A stretch of 64,000 bases of DNA from Luscinia megarhynchos (taxonomy: Eukaryota; Chordata; Aves; Passeriformes; Turdidae). Both the position numbers and the translations under genes were made by a program. The notes under the pieces are model-generated. The model saw only the letters and a list, made by a program, of their open reading frames with translations, was not told where the DNA came from and made no database searches. This document shows, one piece after another, positions 45,175 through 57,650 of this stretch (the first letter of the stretch is position 1; every line of letters starts with the position of its first letter). The DNA is taken from the NCBI GenBank assembly GCA_034336665.1, contig CM067566.1:26938330-27002329 (forward strand). Direction: 5' to 3'.

Positions 45175-45206
45175 AACATATCACACTTTAGTCTTGTGGT
45201 AGACAT
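45159..45206 (-). promoter_or_regulatory. Upstream ORF overlapping the CLOCK start
   Basis: A 16-codon frame (ATG at 45206-45204, TAA at 45161-45159) starts 32 nt before M1 and is out of frame with it. It ends after M1 but 11 nt before M10. A second ATG in the same frame is at 45179-45177. Such an arrangement could favour starting at M10 after reinitiation or leaky scanning; that is inference. Confidence 0.6.
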
Positions 45207-45218
45207 TTGTACGCTTGC
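45175..45218 (-). other. CLOCK: CLOCK 5' UTR part of the first coding exon
   Basis: The acceptor (cttctcttacag on the - strand) ends at 45219, so the exon begins at 45218 with 44 nt before the first in-frame ATG. Earlier non-coding exons must lie at higher coordinates, in or beyond the window, and I could not identify them. Confidence 0.75.
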
Positions 45219-48200
45219 CTGTAAGAGAAGAAAAAAATATCAAAATGTGACGGAGGGAAAAAATATTCTTCATTAGAGCATACTAACATTCTCATTTGCT
45301 CCTAATCCTCCCCTCTCTTCCAACCTTCTCTAAAGCAGTCTCCATTACCAGCACAACCTGGGCCTTAGTATCTCATTTTACACGACAGAGTTCAAGAGAA
45401 CATTATTAAAGGCTACAGTAAATAAGTCTGTACTAAACCAATACCAAGTTTTTTTATTACTCTGAATTCAGATATAGCTTTTAATTTTTATTTTCACCTT
45501 TTCCTAAAGAACCCTCATAAGTTTGAAGGTTGAACAGATGTTAAATACACTTAGCAGTACATTCTATTTAGAAACAGTGCAAACAGAAAGCATTTGGGAT
45601 ATAGTACTTTACAACTCTAACTTATCATAGACATGTGAAAAGATACCTGTACTCTGTACTGTGAGAAATTTAATCTTCCAGATGTGCATTTTGACTTTGA
45701 GTTAAGATCGTGAACAAAATATTAACAGTGAGAAAAGGAATATAACACAGGTTAGGAAAAGGCTAAATTCAAACACAAAACAATAGAATTAAGCTGGTTT
45801 CTTTCATATGAAAAAGTCAGCAAGGACAGCATGGAGCAGCAAGATTGTAACACTGGCAGTAATTAAGGAACAACTGCATGCAGCAAGTTTTATACGAGCT
45901 GAACTTGCCGATCTTCAAGAATTTTTAGTAGGCTACAAACTTAATAGCAAAAAAGCTATTTATTTCAAAGAAGATTATCTTAGTCCATGCAGTGACTCAG
46001 TATTTTCTGAGAAATATTTGTTTGTTTCTGAAAGTATTAAAACCAGTGGAACTTGCAGTGTCAATACCAGAAGAATTATGGCAGCAAACGCCTGATGAGG
46101 AAACTGAGGAAGAAAGCTTGTGATTGAACCAAACTGTCTCTGCATCTACAACAGCCCCATACTGTGTGGGTTTCCTTCACAAGAATAGCATTTTTCACCA
46201 CAAAGTTTCATAACTTGAGTGCAACAGTAGTTGGGACAGCTGCACTGCAGCAGAACCTCTTTCAAGGCACATCACAAACTATGCTGGTGTTTCTGTCGAA
46301 ACACCCCACTTCTTCAATTAGTACAGACCACCTTTGTCTTGCCTTCACCCTCCAAAATCTAATGCTATGAAGACACTGGCAGCAACCACTTCTTCCTTCC
46401 ACTTCTTCAAAATAACAACTGCACTGGACATACTGGCAAACTATATGCCCCAAATTAGTAGGCCAAGTAACAGAGTTGTGCCATCTGAAAATCAGCCATA
46501 AATGGCATGAGAAAAGAAAATTACGAAGAAATATCTGATTTTTTGTCAAACATGGGCAACAGAGACAGGTTGCTCAGCAGTAAAAGCTAACTATCATGAC
46601 TGGCATGGAACTAAGTTAAAATCAAGACAAGAGCTATAAACTTGTTTCATTTAGCTTACACAGTAAGTACTAATACAGCTATAAACTAATTACACTTCTA
46701 GCCCTATGTTAATTTTTATATAAAAATGGTACCTAAAATTATAGGGACTGAGAGCAATATGACATTCTATAAGATAAATTATACACTTACCCTAATCTGT
46801 AAAAGAAAAACACCTGTACAGCTAAATATAGAAAACTTTTATTTGTGACATAACTAACTGCAGAATTAGAATTTAAAAGTATTTTTCACTTTAACAGAGC
46901 ACTCAATTCCCAGAATTCAACAAAATCATTCACTACAATTTACAGATCCTATGTCAGAACCAGCAACCTAGACCTCATATCCAAGAAAAATAGTTTAAAG
47001 TAATGAAATGTACAAGAAATGCACCTCTGGCACACTGGTTTTTCATCTTTCAAGGTCTGACCCTTCTGTCTTTGCATCCAAATTTGCAAGACACTGAATA
47101 CTCTCAGTGCTTATATATGTCAAGGATAAGACTGCAGAGATAATGCCACTAAAACCAGTCAAGTTGAAAGTAAACACTAGGTAAAGAAAGGACTGTCTAT
47201 TTCTAAGACTCAAATTCAGTCCTGTTCTGGAGAACAAAAGACACTACTTAGCACTGCTACTCAGCCCATCAGGGCTGATAACTGATAGCCAAGGGAACCT
47301 TATTAATTATAAGAACACAGTTTTTACCTTTTACACTTTGGGACTTGTTAAAGTATGAGGTTTAGGGACGAAATCTGCTTCGAAATCTGAAGATCAATGT
47401 GGAGTTAGATGTATCCTCTTCTGAAGAAAACTAATTTTGAACTGTCAAAAAATAACAATGGAGAGCTTTAAAATCAGTGAGTTTAAAAATTATCTACTTA
47501 TTTTTTTAATAAAGAAAACAAAGCAATTTTAATAAAGAAACAAACCAATTGTTTCAATGAGAGTAATCTCTAAATGCAATATTCTACTTATGAAAAATAT
47601 CTCAAGTATTTCACTATCTGAATTAACACTGCTTTAAAGTTCTTCTTGATAAGCAGGATATTTTGACATAGTTTTATCTTGGCTTTAAGCTATCACTTTA
47701 CACCTATCTTTAGGCTTGATGTCCCCTATCTTGTATTTGGTATCACTCATAACATCTACATCTTCACGCCCACTTACTACCAAAAGTGTATTTACACAGC
47801 ATTATTTAAACATCTTTTCACTCAAGTTCTTATTAGGGTCTCTTCTGACTTTCTCTGTTGTATCTTCTCCTCCAGCACACGTAGAATGCTGTGCTGCTGA
47901 CAACTAGCAAAGTTGCCCCTAACTATTATTGCTTCCTCCTCAAACACAGCCATTAACATTTGTTTCAAAACCTACTTTAAAACCAATTCCCAAAATGTAT
48001 CACAAACTTGCTTCACAAATGCACTTCTTCCAAACAAAAACTCAGAACTGAGTTCACATAAGTGATCACCTATGTCCAGTCTCTTTATACCATTTCATTT
48101 CTAGTTTTTTCCCCTGAACTATGCTGCTTTCCAAATTTTTAAGCTACATGAAATTGGGTTTTTTTCCCCTCATACCTGTTTCCATCTATCTTGCTTACGG

Positions 48201-50854
48201 GTCTTAAAATAAAACAAATCCACTGCAATGTATACTTCTTCCACTAAGGAAAAATTTTATTTTAAAGTATATGAAATTCTAAAAAGGAAGCTGGAGTCTA
48301 TAAACTAAGGTTATGCTACTCATCAATTCATTGATGATTTCTCTGGAAAATACCAGAATTATCACTTGTTTGATTTGAAAAGTTAAGTGCACCTAACAGA
48401 GGGTCTCAAGGGGTTAAAATACAGATGCAAATATTAACATAGGAAGTTAAAGCATAGCAGAACAATCTGCCAACAGGAGAGAAATAATTACAGCATGATT
48501 CAATGAAGCCACTCGCTCTTGTCTGGCCAAATAACCTGCTGGCCCATTGACCTACTTTTTTAGGTGCTTACAGCCTCCTCTCCTATTCTGTTTTGTTCCA
48601 TTTGACAAGTGCAAACATTAATAGTGACAAAGAGTCCCATAGAAGTCTGCAACATGAAACCAGTGTTTTTAAACTGCTTGTAGTGCAACAACTCTGCCAG
48701 GTCTCACCCAGTGCCTAACAGAGTTCTACTGATGAAAATTTTAGACCATCTCTCTGCAGTATGTAAAGATGCATTTCTTTTAAATCACAATTACACACTT
48801 AAGATAAAGATCACAGGTCTTAATCACAGAGCCATCCTCTATAATGTCAAAAAAGGGAGCTCTTACACACATTTCAAAAAGGGATTTTAAGAAGAGCAGG
48901 AAAGGAATATGCTTTTATCATAAATGAACACAAGCAAGCTTAAGTCAGACCAAAAGAGAAGCTAATCACAGTGGAAACGCTTTTGTTGCCAAAACCACAT
49001 AGATTTCTAACTCAGTAGAAATGGCATGTGTGTGAAAGCCAGCAGAAAGGTTAAAACGCCTACATGCCAGCACTGGCAGCCACAAGTGTCCAAAGATCAT
49101 CATTCTGTCTCCACAACTCATTAATTTAAAAAAAAATAAATTTATGTGTGTCTGTCACTCAATCCTGTGTGTTTTGAACACATTTAGAAATGTTTTCCAA
49201 CTTTTCTGTAACCAAGGCAGCCAGAAACTTACTATCTTAAAGGAAGCTGAGGTCCTTAATCAAAAATCTTAGCTGCTGCCATGGATGTGCAAACCATTAC
49301 TACACAAAATTGCTCAATCTGTAGAAAAATTGCAGAAACTAGCAATACTGTGAATTCTGCACTATGCTGACTTGCCACTCATGGAGAGGCAATAAGTTAT
49401 TGGGTCCCAAGTCATTGCTTGGCCAAATAAAAAACGTTCTGAGCAAGTTACAAGGTAAAAAGCCATAATCCAACCTAAAGTAATAAAGTCCACACCATCT
49501 GATAAAAAAATTCCATTTTTTCAGACTGAAAGAATTTCAATACCTTCAGTCCAATTTTATTATCAATATTAGAATGCACACTGGTAATATTGGTAATATT
49601 AAATATTGGAAACATATTCAAAGACTGGAAAAACTACGAAATTACAGTACAGCCTTGCTAATGACAGATGTTCTGTCACTGGACTGAAAGATGAGTGGGA
49701 CAATGGTAAATGCATTGCCTGTACTTCATTTTGTGTAGAGCCAGTAACTGAAATTCCTACATCTTCAGCACTTCACCATAATGGTAACACTGCTAATTAT
49801 TCTTGAAGAAGAATAAGTACTGCACTTATACTGTAAAAAATATTTTTACAAAAAAGCCTTGATTTATATCATGGCATACAAGTAATACTTACATGATTTT
49901 GCAGATTACAGCCCTCAGAAATAATGTGAGGTAGCTTGTATTATTACAGGAAATAATTTCACACCAGGAATATCACATGAAAAACATGTGAAGCAAGAGA
50001 GTTTTCCAACCCTACAGTTTCTTCAAACAGAAATATATTAAATTCTTTAATATAACCTGATTTCTGTGCTATAATCCAATTTTGCCAGGGGAGCAAACTA
50101 GTTATTAAAATCATCGAGGATTAGCTGTAGGGAAGATCTTGTTTAAAGAATCAAAACCACAGCCCTGCAGAGCTCTAACATTAGTCACCCACCACGGTAA
50201 GAAAGACCAAGAGCAGAAACATCACATTGAGCAAACAGCTGAGCAGAACCTGACTCCCAATGTAAGCTCTGCATCAGAATCCCTGTTCACTATAGCAATT
50301 CTGAAGATAATTACAAACCTTTCTGATACTTCCTTCCATGACCTTCTGATCATTTGGATTATGAATTTCTGAGGTTTTACTCTACTAGGACATTATACCA
50401 TAATGAGGGCAAGCAGAGATCAAGCCATTATCTCCTGCCCAGAATAGCCCATCACTATCACTCATATTTTCCACTTTGCTTTTTGCTTCACTGGATTACC
50501 TCCAGCCCAGCCATTTTTCTCTTTACCTTTCTCTTTTTTGGGTGTGGGGTAGAGGGGAGGAGAATAGGAAGAATTTGCTCTGGTTTCTTTTCTCTCCAGG
50601 AACCATAGTATTTTTGTAGAGCAAGCGATTTTTAGACAGGTAAACCATAACCACCTGCTCTCTAGTAACATATAGTTTGGTCTAATAGAACAAGCAAGCA
50701 GATTTCAAGGTAGTTGCTCCTTTGCTTGCAATGGTATATACACCAATAGAAAGCAAGTTAGGGTAATAATTAATGATTAATCTTTTCTTGCTAATCAAAG
50801 GCTGCCTGTGAAAATACTGTGTTTTTAAAACTGACATGTCTCCATTTTTACCTC

Positions 50855-50886
<32 letters not shown>

Positions 50887-52079
50887 TTGGAAAAAAAATA
50901 ATCAAAAGATAGGGACAAAAGGAACTTCAAGGAACACTGCTCAAACTTTGCAGCTGAACCAGTTATTCCAGCAGCTGGGAATAGTCACATATTGCAAGCT
51001 CTTCTCTACCACATCAACAAATCAGTTTTTGGTCTGTGCTTCTGCAGAAGCGATGACACATCCTAGAAATGTCATTTCCTGAGATAAAACTCACTATAGC
51101 AGCAGGTGTTCATCTTCCAGTGCTCCACAGGACAACCGATGAGAGGGCTGCTTCTAGCATGGATGTATCCCAGATGGCTTTTAACAAGAAAATTTGTGAG
51201 TGGCCATGAGTAGTCTGCTGTGGATGAGCAGCTACCTTAGGTTTATCACCCTTACTGGGAGTACTCTAGGATATATAATGGAGAAAGTGCAGCAGAACAG
51301 AAGACTGGTGGTGCGAATTGCCATTACCTGAATGGCAGTCTCATGTCTGCTACTGAACGACTTCTGGGAAGAGAGTAAGTCCAAGCAGTCTACAGGAGAG
51401 GTTAAATGCCTGTCAGAAGGCCGATTATGGTAGTAGTTAGTGATATCACCAATTTAGCTGAGTTATAATGACATTTGAAAGAGTGCATACTATTTGTGTA
51501 CCATCATACACAGTCCACAGCAGCTAGAAGAGGCTACAGATCACCCTGAGTAGCACAAAACATGACAACAGAGGTAAAGAGCGGTTAAGTTCTTAGAAAC
51601 GGTTTGTCACACAGATGTGCCCTGGTCTGTTTACTCCCTAACAAGGTAATGGGCCTAAACAAGCTGCTCAAACAAATTTGCTCAAAAGTGACTGCAAATA
51701 ATACCTTAATAGAAACATGAATTATGAGGATTACAGGAAAAAGCAATTCTCTCCTTCATGCTTCATGTATTAGACTGTTTCACCATCAGGAGAGAGATTT
51801 CTCTAAGACTTGGGACTGATGACAATTTTGACTGACATCTCATTAGCTCACAGAAAAAGAAAACTCCTTTGCTCCAGATCATTTGGGCTGATGTCTGCTA
51901 GACCAGCTGCTCTGCAGCCACTCTTCCACCCTTCTCTGCAGTCTGTATCTCTTTCCCCTTACCCAACACAGAGATGGCCCCATAGCTCCCTCGCTGATAC
52001 AGTCCATCTCCCTAGTCTTCATCCAGACTGCAGTGAAGATGCAAGCAAGAAAGCTCTAATAAGCCTCAGACCTTCACCT
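45219..52079 (-). other. CLOCK: CLOCK 5' intron, proximal part
   Basis: Upstream of the 5' UTR acceptor. AT-rich, with an A26 run at 50855-50880. Untranslated exons may be hidden here but cannot be told from sequence alone. No CpG island is visible. Confidence 0.6.
50855..50880. repeat. A26 homopolymer
   Basis: Twenty-six consecutive A on +, followed by gggc and another A-rich stretch. No attached retrocopy was recognised. Confidence 0.85.
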
Positions 52080-52947
52080 GGGCTACAGTGACTACTGGTG
52101 AAGCCTGCAGTCCTGAGGGATGTGAAGTTAGGCCTCTGGAGCTAGCCAATATTAACCCCAGGGAAACTGCCCTCAGGCACAAGGGAGAGCAACAGAGCTG
52201 GCAGATCTGTAAGGATGTCCTCCATAGAGCACAAGAGCTAATGATCGCCAGGCACAAGAAACTGGGAGCAAGAGTCTAGCAAGGATGAGAAGGGACTGCT
52301 GGCCAAACTAAAGGGCAAGACATAAATTCATCCCTCTACTCTGTCCCAGGACAGGTACCCCGGGAAGAGTAGAGGGATGCAGTCCAGTTGTGAAGGAATG
52401 GGATGATGAAGGCCATGGCGAAGCTGGAGCTGAACTTGACAAGGGATGCAAAGAATAACAAGATCAACTTTCATAAGTATATTAATCAGAAAAGGAAAGT
52501 CAAAGAAGAGGGTGAAACCCACTAAACAAGGCTGGTAAACTGGTAACAACAGATGAGGAGAAGGCTAAGCTACTCAACAACTTTTTTGCTCTGGTCTTTG
52601 TTGGAGTCTGTAAGTCAAGAGTCTTTCTGAATTAAGACCTACAGGTCTTAGCTTGCAACCTCTTCCCACACTTCTTGAATGGGTGGACTGCAAGACAGGA
52701 ACTAGAGAAAAAGGTTCCTTCCACTGTAAGGGAAGATCAGATCCATGATCACCTGAGGAACCTGACTGCACTTAAGTCAATGACACCTGGAGTCCTGAGG
52801 AAACTGGCTGATGTATTTGCATAGCCATTCTCCACAATATTTGAAAAGTCATGGCAATCAAGCTAAGTTCCAGCTGACTGGAAAAAGAGAATCATTGACA
52901 CCAGATGCTCTTTATGGTGCTTTCCAACCTAAACTATTTTATGATAC
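52080..52947 (+). mobile_element. CR1 LINE with internal deletion
   Basis: The + frame at about 52165-52275 reads LRHKGEQQSWQICKDVLHRA, typical of the CR1 ORF2 region between endonuclease and reverse transcriptase. Further on come aaggctaagctactcaacaa and tttgaaaagtcatggcaatc, from the start of the RT region. The sequence then jumps at about 52900 to the CR1 3' end (ctttccaacctaaactattt, then tatgatac). Most of the reverse transcriptase is missing. Confidence 0.85.
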
Positions 52948-55524
52948 ATTCAAACATAGCCCACACTTGTCCGTGTACCCCAATGATCTGGTCTCTGACT
53001 CACCAAACTGGCTTCTCAAAACATCCTCAGACCTGCCACCTCACCAGGAATTCATGAGCAATCTGGGCTCTTTGCCTGAGCCTGGCTTCCCTCCAGCTCC
53101 CTGGGGGTGACCAGGAAAGCTCTCAGCAGGTTGCCAGGTGTCTAATAATTGGTCCTTGGCTGGGAGGTGCTGAAGCACTTACCAGGCTTTTCCCCCTCCA
53201 TCCCTTTCCAGGCTGCCCGTATTATCTTCACCTTCCAAGATTCCAAGTAATTATACTTTTAAACACTTGAGGTACTGTTTATGAGCCTCCATCAAATAAC
53301 TTATAAAGATACTAAAAGAAAGTGATACAATACAAAATTTTGGAGCCATCAGTGAACAAGCAACCCAAATCAGAAAAACAAAAAGGACAATAAAAATAGT
53401 ACAAACCCAAGCTTATAAGATAAATTTGAAAGGCAGCATTTCATAATCTAGCCATAAGAAACAGCTGATATTCTTCTGTAGTCTCATCTAAAATATTTTC
53501 TCAGTCATTTGTATACACAGCTCCTTACAAGAGATTCCCTTCCTTCAATAACAAAGCTGTAAAAGTAAGTGACAAAATAACGTCTGCAGCTCATGTGCAA
53601 CTAGTGTACAAAAAAGACAGTGGCTACATGTTATGATCCCACTTGTTCCCATTTTTTTAAGGCTCCACCCTTCCTTGGCTTTCACTGGAGGTGCACACCC
53701 CTTTATCTCTGGCACACACACTGAAGCAGATTGTGAAGGTATGTGTTTAAAAGAACGCACATATCACACAGTAATTTTAATAAGAACAAAATAATAAAGA
53801 TTGTGTTTTAAAAGTGTGGCTCCATCTACCTTTGAAAATTGGCACAGCTAAGAACCAGTACCCTCTGTACTGTTAACTACATGTCTCAGCCACTGCTCCC
53901 ACTCCTGGTACCCTGGGTTAGACTTGAGTATGTGTTGTGTTTGCACATCTAAAATACAATATATATTTCATAATCAAGTCTGGCTTAAAAGTACACCAAC
54001 TGTTTCTTGAAACGGTGCTTAAAACAAAAGCAGTACTTCACAACAGGAGTTCAGATCAAGAGGAGCTAATTACTAACCTGTTAGTGTTACACTCCAAAAC
54101 TGAAAACTTTCACATCCCTGTGTAAATCTCCATTTCCTTTAATGGAATTCTGGGAGATACAACCTGCAGTCACGTGAGCCAGCTGATGAACAGATCCTAA
54201 ATTAAAGTTCACTGTGCTGAGGAAAAAAGTGCTATGGATGGTATAAAATCCACAGTCCACTATTCTCTAACAGGACTCACCTATGTTTGGTACATTTTAC
54301 AATGAACAAATAAAACCAAGCTTCCTCCTTCCAGCCTCTTAGATATAACTGAGCAGGTAGACAACTGGAACTTTTTTTCAGAAGTTCGAAAAGGTGAAAA
54401 AATTCCACATGCACATTCTAAAGTTTAAATTCCCAGTGAATATTAAAATTATCCCATGAAATTATTTACTACACACAAATCAATTTTTTTCTACAGAATA
54501 AAGTTACCAGACAATAAAAAAAATCCTCACTTAATGATTTCTCAATATGAACAGAAATTCAAAGAAAAAAACTTTTAAATACAGTACCCAGATATCTATC
54601 CTAGAGTTAAAAACACTTTTAAATAATTAATCCAATTAAAAATCTACATATTTATGAAACTGAGCATTATGAATTTTAGATGTTTTGTATCAGACACAAG
54701 CATTAGTTTAACAATCAATTTTTCTAAAATTGTTTGTCACATTTTCATCAAAGCAAAAATACTACAAAGAATCCTTATAAATCAAACCAAAGAAGAAAAG
54801 TTTGTTAAACATTTAATTCCTATATTGGAAAATAAACATGATAATTCACCAAGAAATGAGACAGATCAAAGAGTCAAACATTGGTTTTCCTCTACCTCAA
54901 TAATAAAAGGGAAGAATGACTAAATACAGAAAGTCAACCACTTCTTTTGCAAACTGTCCTGGAGAAAATTAATTATCAATTTCAACAGACATAATTATTA
55001 CACACTCAAAGCAAGATAACACCAAGGACATTCTTCTTCTATTCCATGCAAAATTTCTGTCTGGTGTTGATATAAACAGGCAGGCTTAAGCTTAGAAAAT
55101 GAGACTTTATCATAGTTATTATTACTGCAACAACGTTCAGCTATCCACCTCAATTACTCTTCCTGAAATAACCTACAAACCTACACATGATGTGAGCACA
55201 TCAACTGCCAGACTTCTAGCAGCAGATGTCTTAAAAGGTGGGAAAGGATGCTAGGAAGAGATGATGAAACTCACACAAATGAATGTTCCTAAAATTCTAT
55301 CCAGAAAAAAAACCACCCAATTAAGATTTATTAGCTTTCACATTCAAATGAACACTTACACTTTTTACATAAAAAATTGACTAATCAAGAGAAAACTTCA
55401 GTCAAAATTTCCTGCTTTGTTCTCATTATGCCATTCTAAAACTTCCAGAAATCAACAAAGTCAACAGTTGGCCAAGAGGGTCTGCAAGAAGTTAGACAAA
55501 TTATCTCTGCACCCAATGCCCTTA
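52948..55524. other. Intron-like sequence between two CR1 copies
   Basis: No gene or known repeat recognised. A CACGTG E-box is at 54171-54176. The GC-richer patch at about 52990-53230 is unidentified. Confidence 0.5.
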
Positions 55525-57650
55525 TCACAGAATCACAGGCTGGAAGGGACCAGAGTGAGTCATCCCATCCAACCTTCGTGCTCGAGCAGGGTCATCCTAA
55601 AGCATAGGGCACAGGGTTATGTCCAGGCAGTTTCTGAGTATCTCCAGTGAGGGAGACTCTCTGGAAACCTGTTCCTGTGCCCATTCACCTGCAAAGTAAA
55701 GAAGTTCTTCCTCTTCAGGTGGAACTTCCTGTGCATCAGTTTCTGCCCATTGCCTCTTGTGCTACTGCTAGGCAACACCGAGAAGAGCCTGGATTCATCC
55801 TCTCAGCACTCTCCCTGCGATATGTACGGACATTCACAAGATCCCCTCTTAGCTGTCTCTTCTCCAAGCCCAGCTCCCTCAGCCTTCCCGTGTAAGAGAG
55901 CTGCTCCAATCCCTTTCTCATCTTTGCTGCCCTCCACTGGACCTGCTCCAGGAGCTCCATGTCTCTCTTGTCCTGAGGAGCCCAGAACTGGACAGAGAAC
56001 TCCTGATGTGGCCCCACCAGGGCTGAGCAGAGATCACCTCCCCCAGCCTGCTGGCAATGCTCTTCCCAGTGCACCCCAGGACACCACTGCTCTTCTCATC
56101 CACATGGGCACATGGCTGGCTCATGGATGGCTGGCTCATGGACAGTCTGGTGTCACCAGAGCCCTGGGGTAATTCCCTGTACAGCTGCTGTCCAGCAGGT
56201 CAGTCCCAGCCTGTGCTGGTGCAGGGGGTTACTCATTCCCAGCTGCAGGACCCTGCACCTGTTGCCTTCATTGCATTTCCTTTCTGCCCATCTCTGCAGC
56301 CTGCTGAGTCCCTTCTGAAGGGCTGCACAGCACTCTGGAGTATTGGCTGCTCCTCCAGCTTTGTGTCATCAGTGAACCTGCTGAGGATGTCAATGCCCCT
56401 TCATCCAAGCACTAATGAATAAGTTAAACAATTCCCAATACTGAATGGTGGGGGACACCACTAGTGTCAGGCCTCCAACCAGACCCCGTGTCACTGACAG
56501 TGACTCTCTGGGGTCAGCCAGTTCCCAATCCACCTCACTATCCATTCATCCAGACCACACTTCCTGAGTTTGCCTACAAGGATGTTGTGAGAGACTGTGT
56601 TGAAAGTCCTGTTTAAGTTGAGGTTAAACAATACCCTCTGCTCTCCCCTCATTCCTCCAGGCAGTTGTTTCAGCGTAAAAGGCAATCAGGTTGGCCAAGG
56701 ATGATTTGCCCTTAGTGAATCCATGCTCCTGATAACCTTCTCATGACCCACATGGATAGAGATGGGCTCCAGAACGAGACATTCCATCACCTCTCCAGGG
56801 ATTGAGATGAAGCTGACTGGCCAGTAGCTCTCTGGGTTCTTCTTTTTGCCATTTCTGAAGACCAGGATGACATTTGCTTTTTTCCAGTCCTCAGGTACTT
56901 CTCCTGATTGCCCTGACCTCTCATGAGCAGCTTCATTATGGTGTCCACCAGCTCTCTCAGCACTTGTTCATGCAATCCATCAGGGCTTATGGACTTGTGA
57001 ATGTTCAGTTTATCTGGGTGTTCTCTAACCCAATCCTCCTTGACTTCCTTGAAGGAAAGTCCTCCTTCCAACATTCCTTTATCTTGGTCTCCCGAGTCAG
57101 ATGTTCTGGAGAGCTGGTCTTGTCAGTGAAGTCCAATGCAAAGAAGGCATTCAGTACCTCCACCTTCTCTGCATCCTCTGTCACCAGGGTCCCCTTCTAT
57201 TTAGTAAGAGGCTCTCATTATCGTAGGTTTTTGTTTTGTTATTTATGTAGAAGAAGAAGCCCTTCTTTTTGTCCTTAACACCCTCAATCAGATTTAATTC
57301 CAGGTGGGTCTTGGTCTTTCCTGTCTTGTTTCTGCTTTGACAAGCACTCTACAGTGATTCCAAGCAATCTGCCCCTGCTTCTTCCTGTGTATTTCCTGGT
57401 TATACTTGAAAAATGACACCAGTTTTTTATTCATTCATGCAGGTCTCCTGCTCCCCCTTTGCCCAACTTCTTGTTCATTGTTTTTGAACCTTGAGGGAGT
57501 CATGCTTGAATATCAACCAGCTCTCTTGGACTCCTGTTCCCATGGGATTTTTTCGAGATCCCTGACAGGCAAAATTAGCTCTCCTAAAGTCCATGGCTAT
57601 AATCTTACTTGCTGCCCTACTTCATCCTCACCCTTTACAGTCCATAAAGG
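55525..57650 (-). mobile_element. CR1 LINE, longest copy
   Basis: From the left, the antisense 3' end (atcacagaatcacaggctgg) leads into the long CR1 3' part. The - strand then encodes reverse-transcriptase pieces: FNTVSHNILVGKLRKCGLDE at about 56545-56610, SPDGLHEQVLRELVD at about 56945-56990, and TEDAEKVEVLNAFFALDFTD at about 57120-57185. Similarity continues to about 57650. The frame is broken several times, so it is inactive. The GC content and many + open frames here are CR1, not a gene. Confidence 0.88.

Noticed and set aside
55750..56172. Proline/serine-rich + frame of 140 codons
   Set aside because: It is the antisense of a CR1 3' region. Its composition reflects the repeat.
55525..57650. 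CpG-island promoter of CLOCK
   Set aside because: The GC-rich patch is CR1 sequence with few CpG. It does not look like a promoter.
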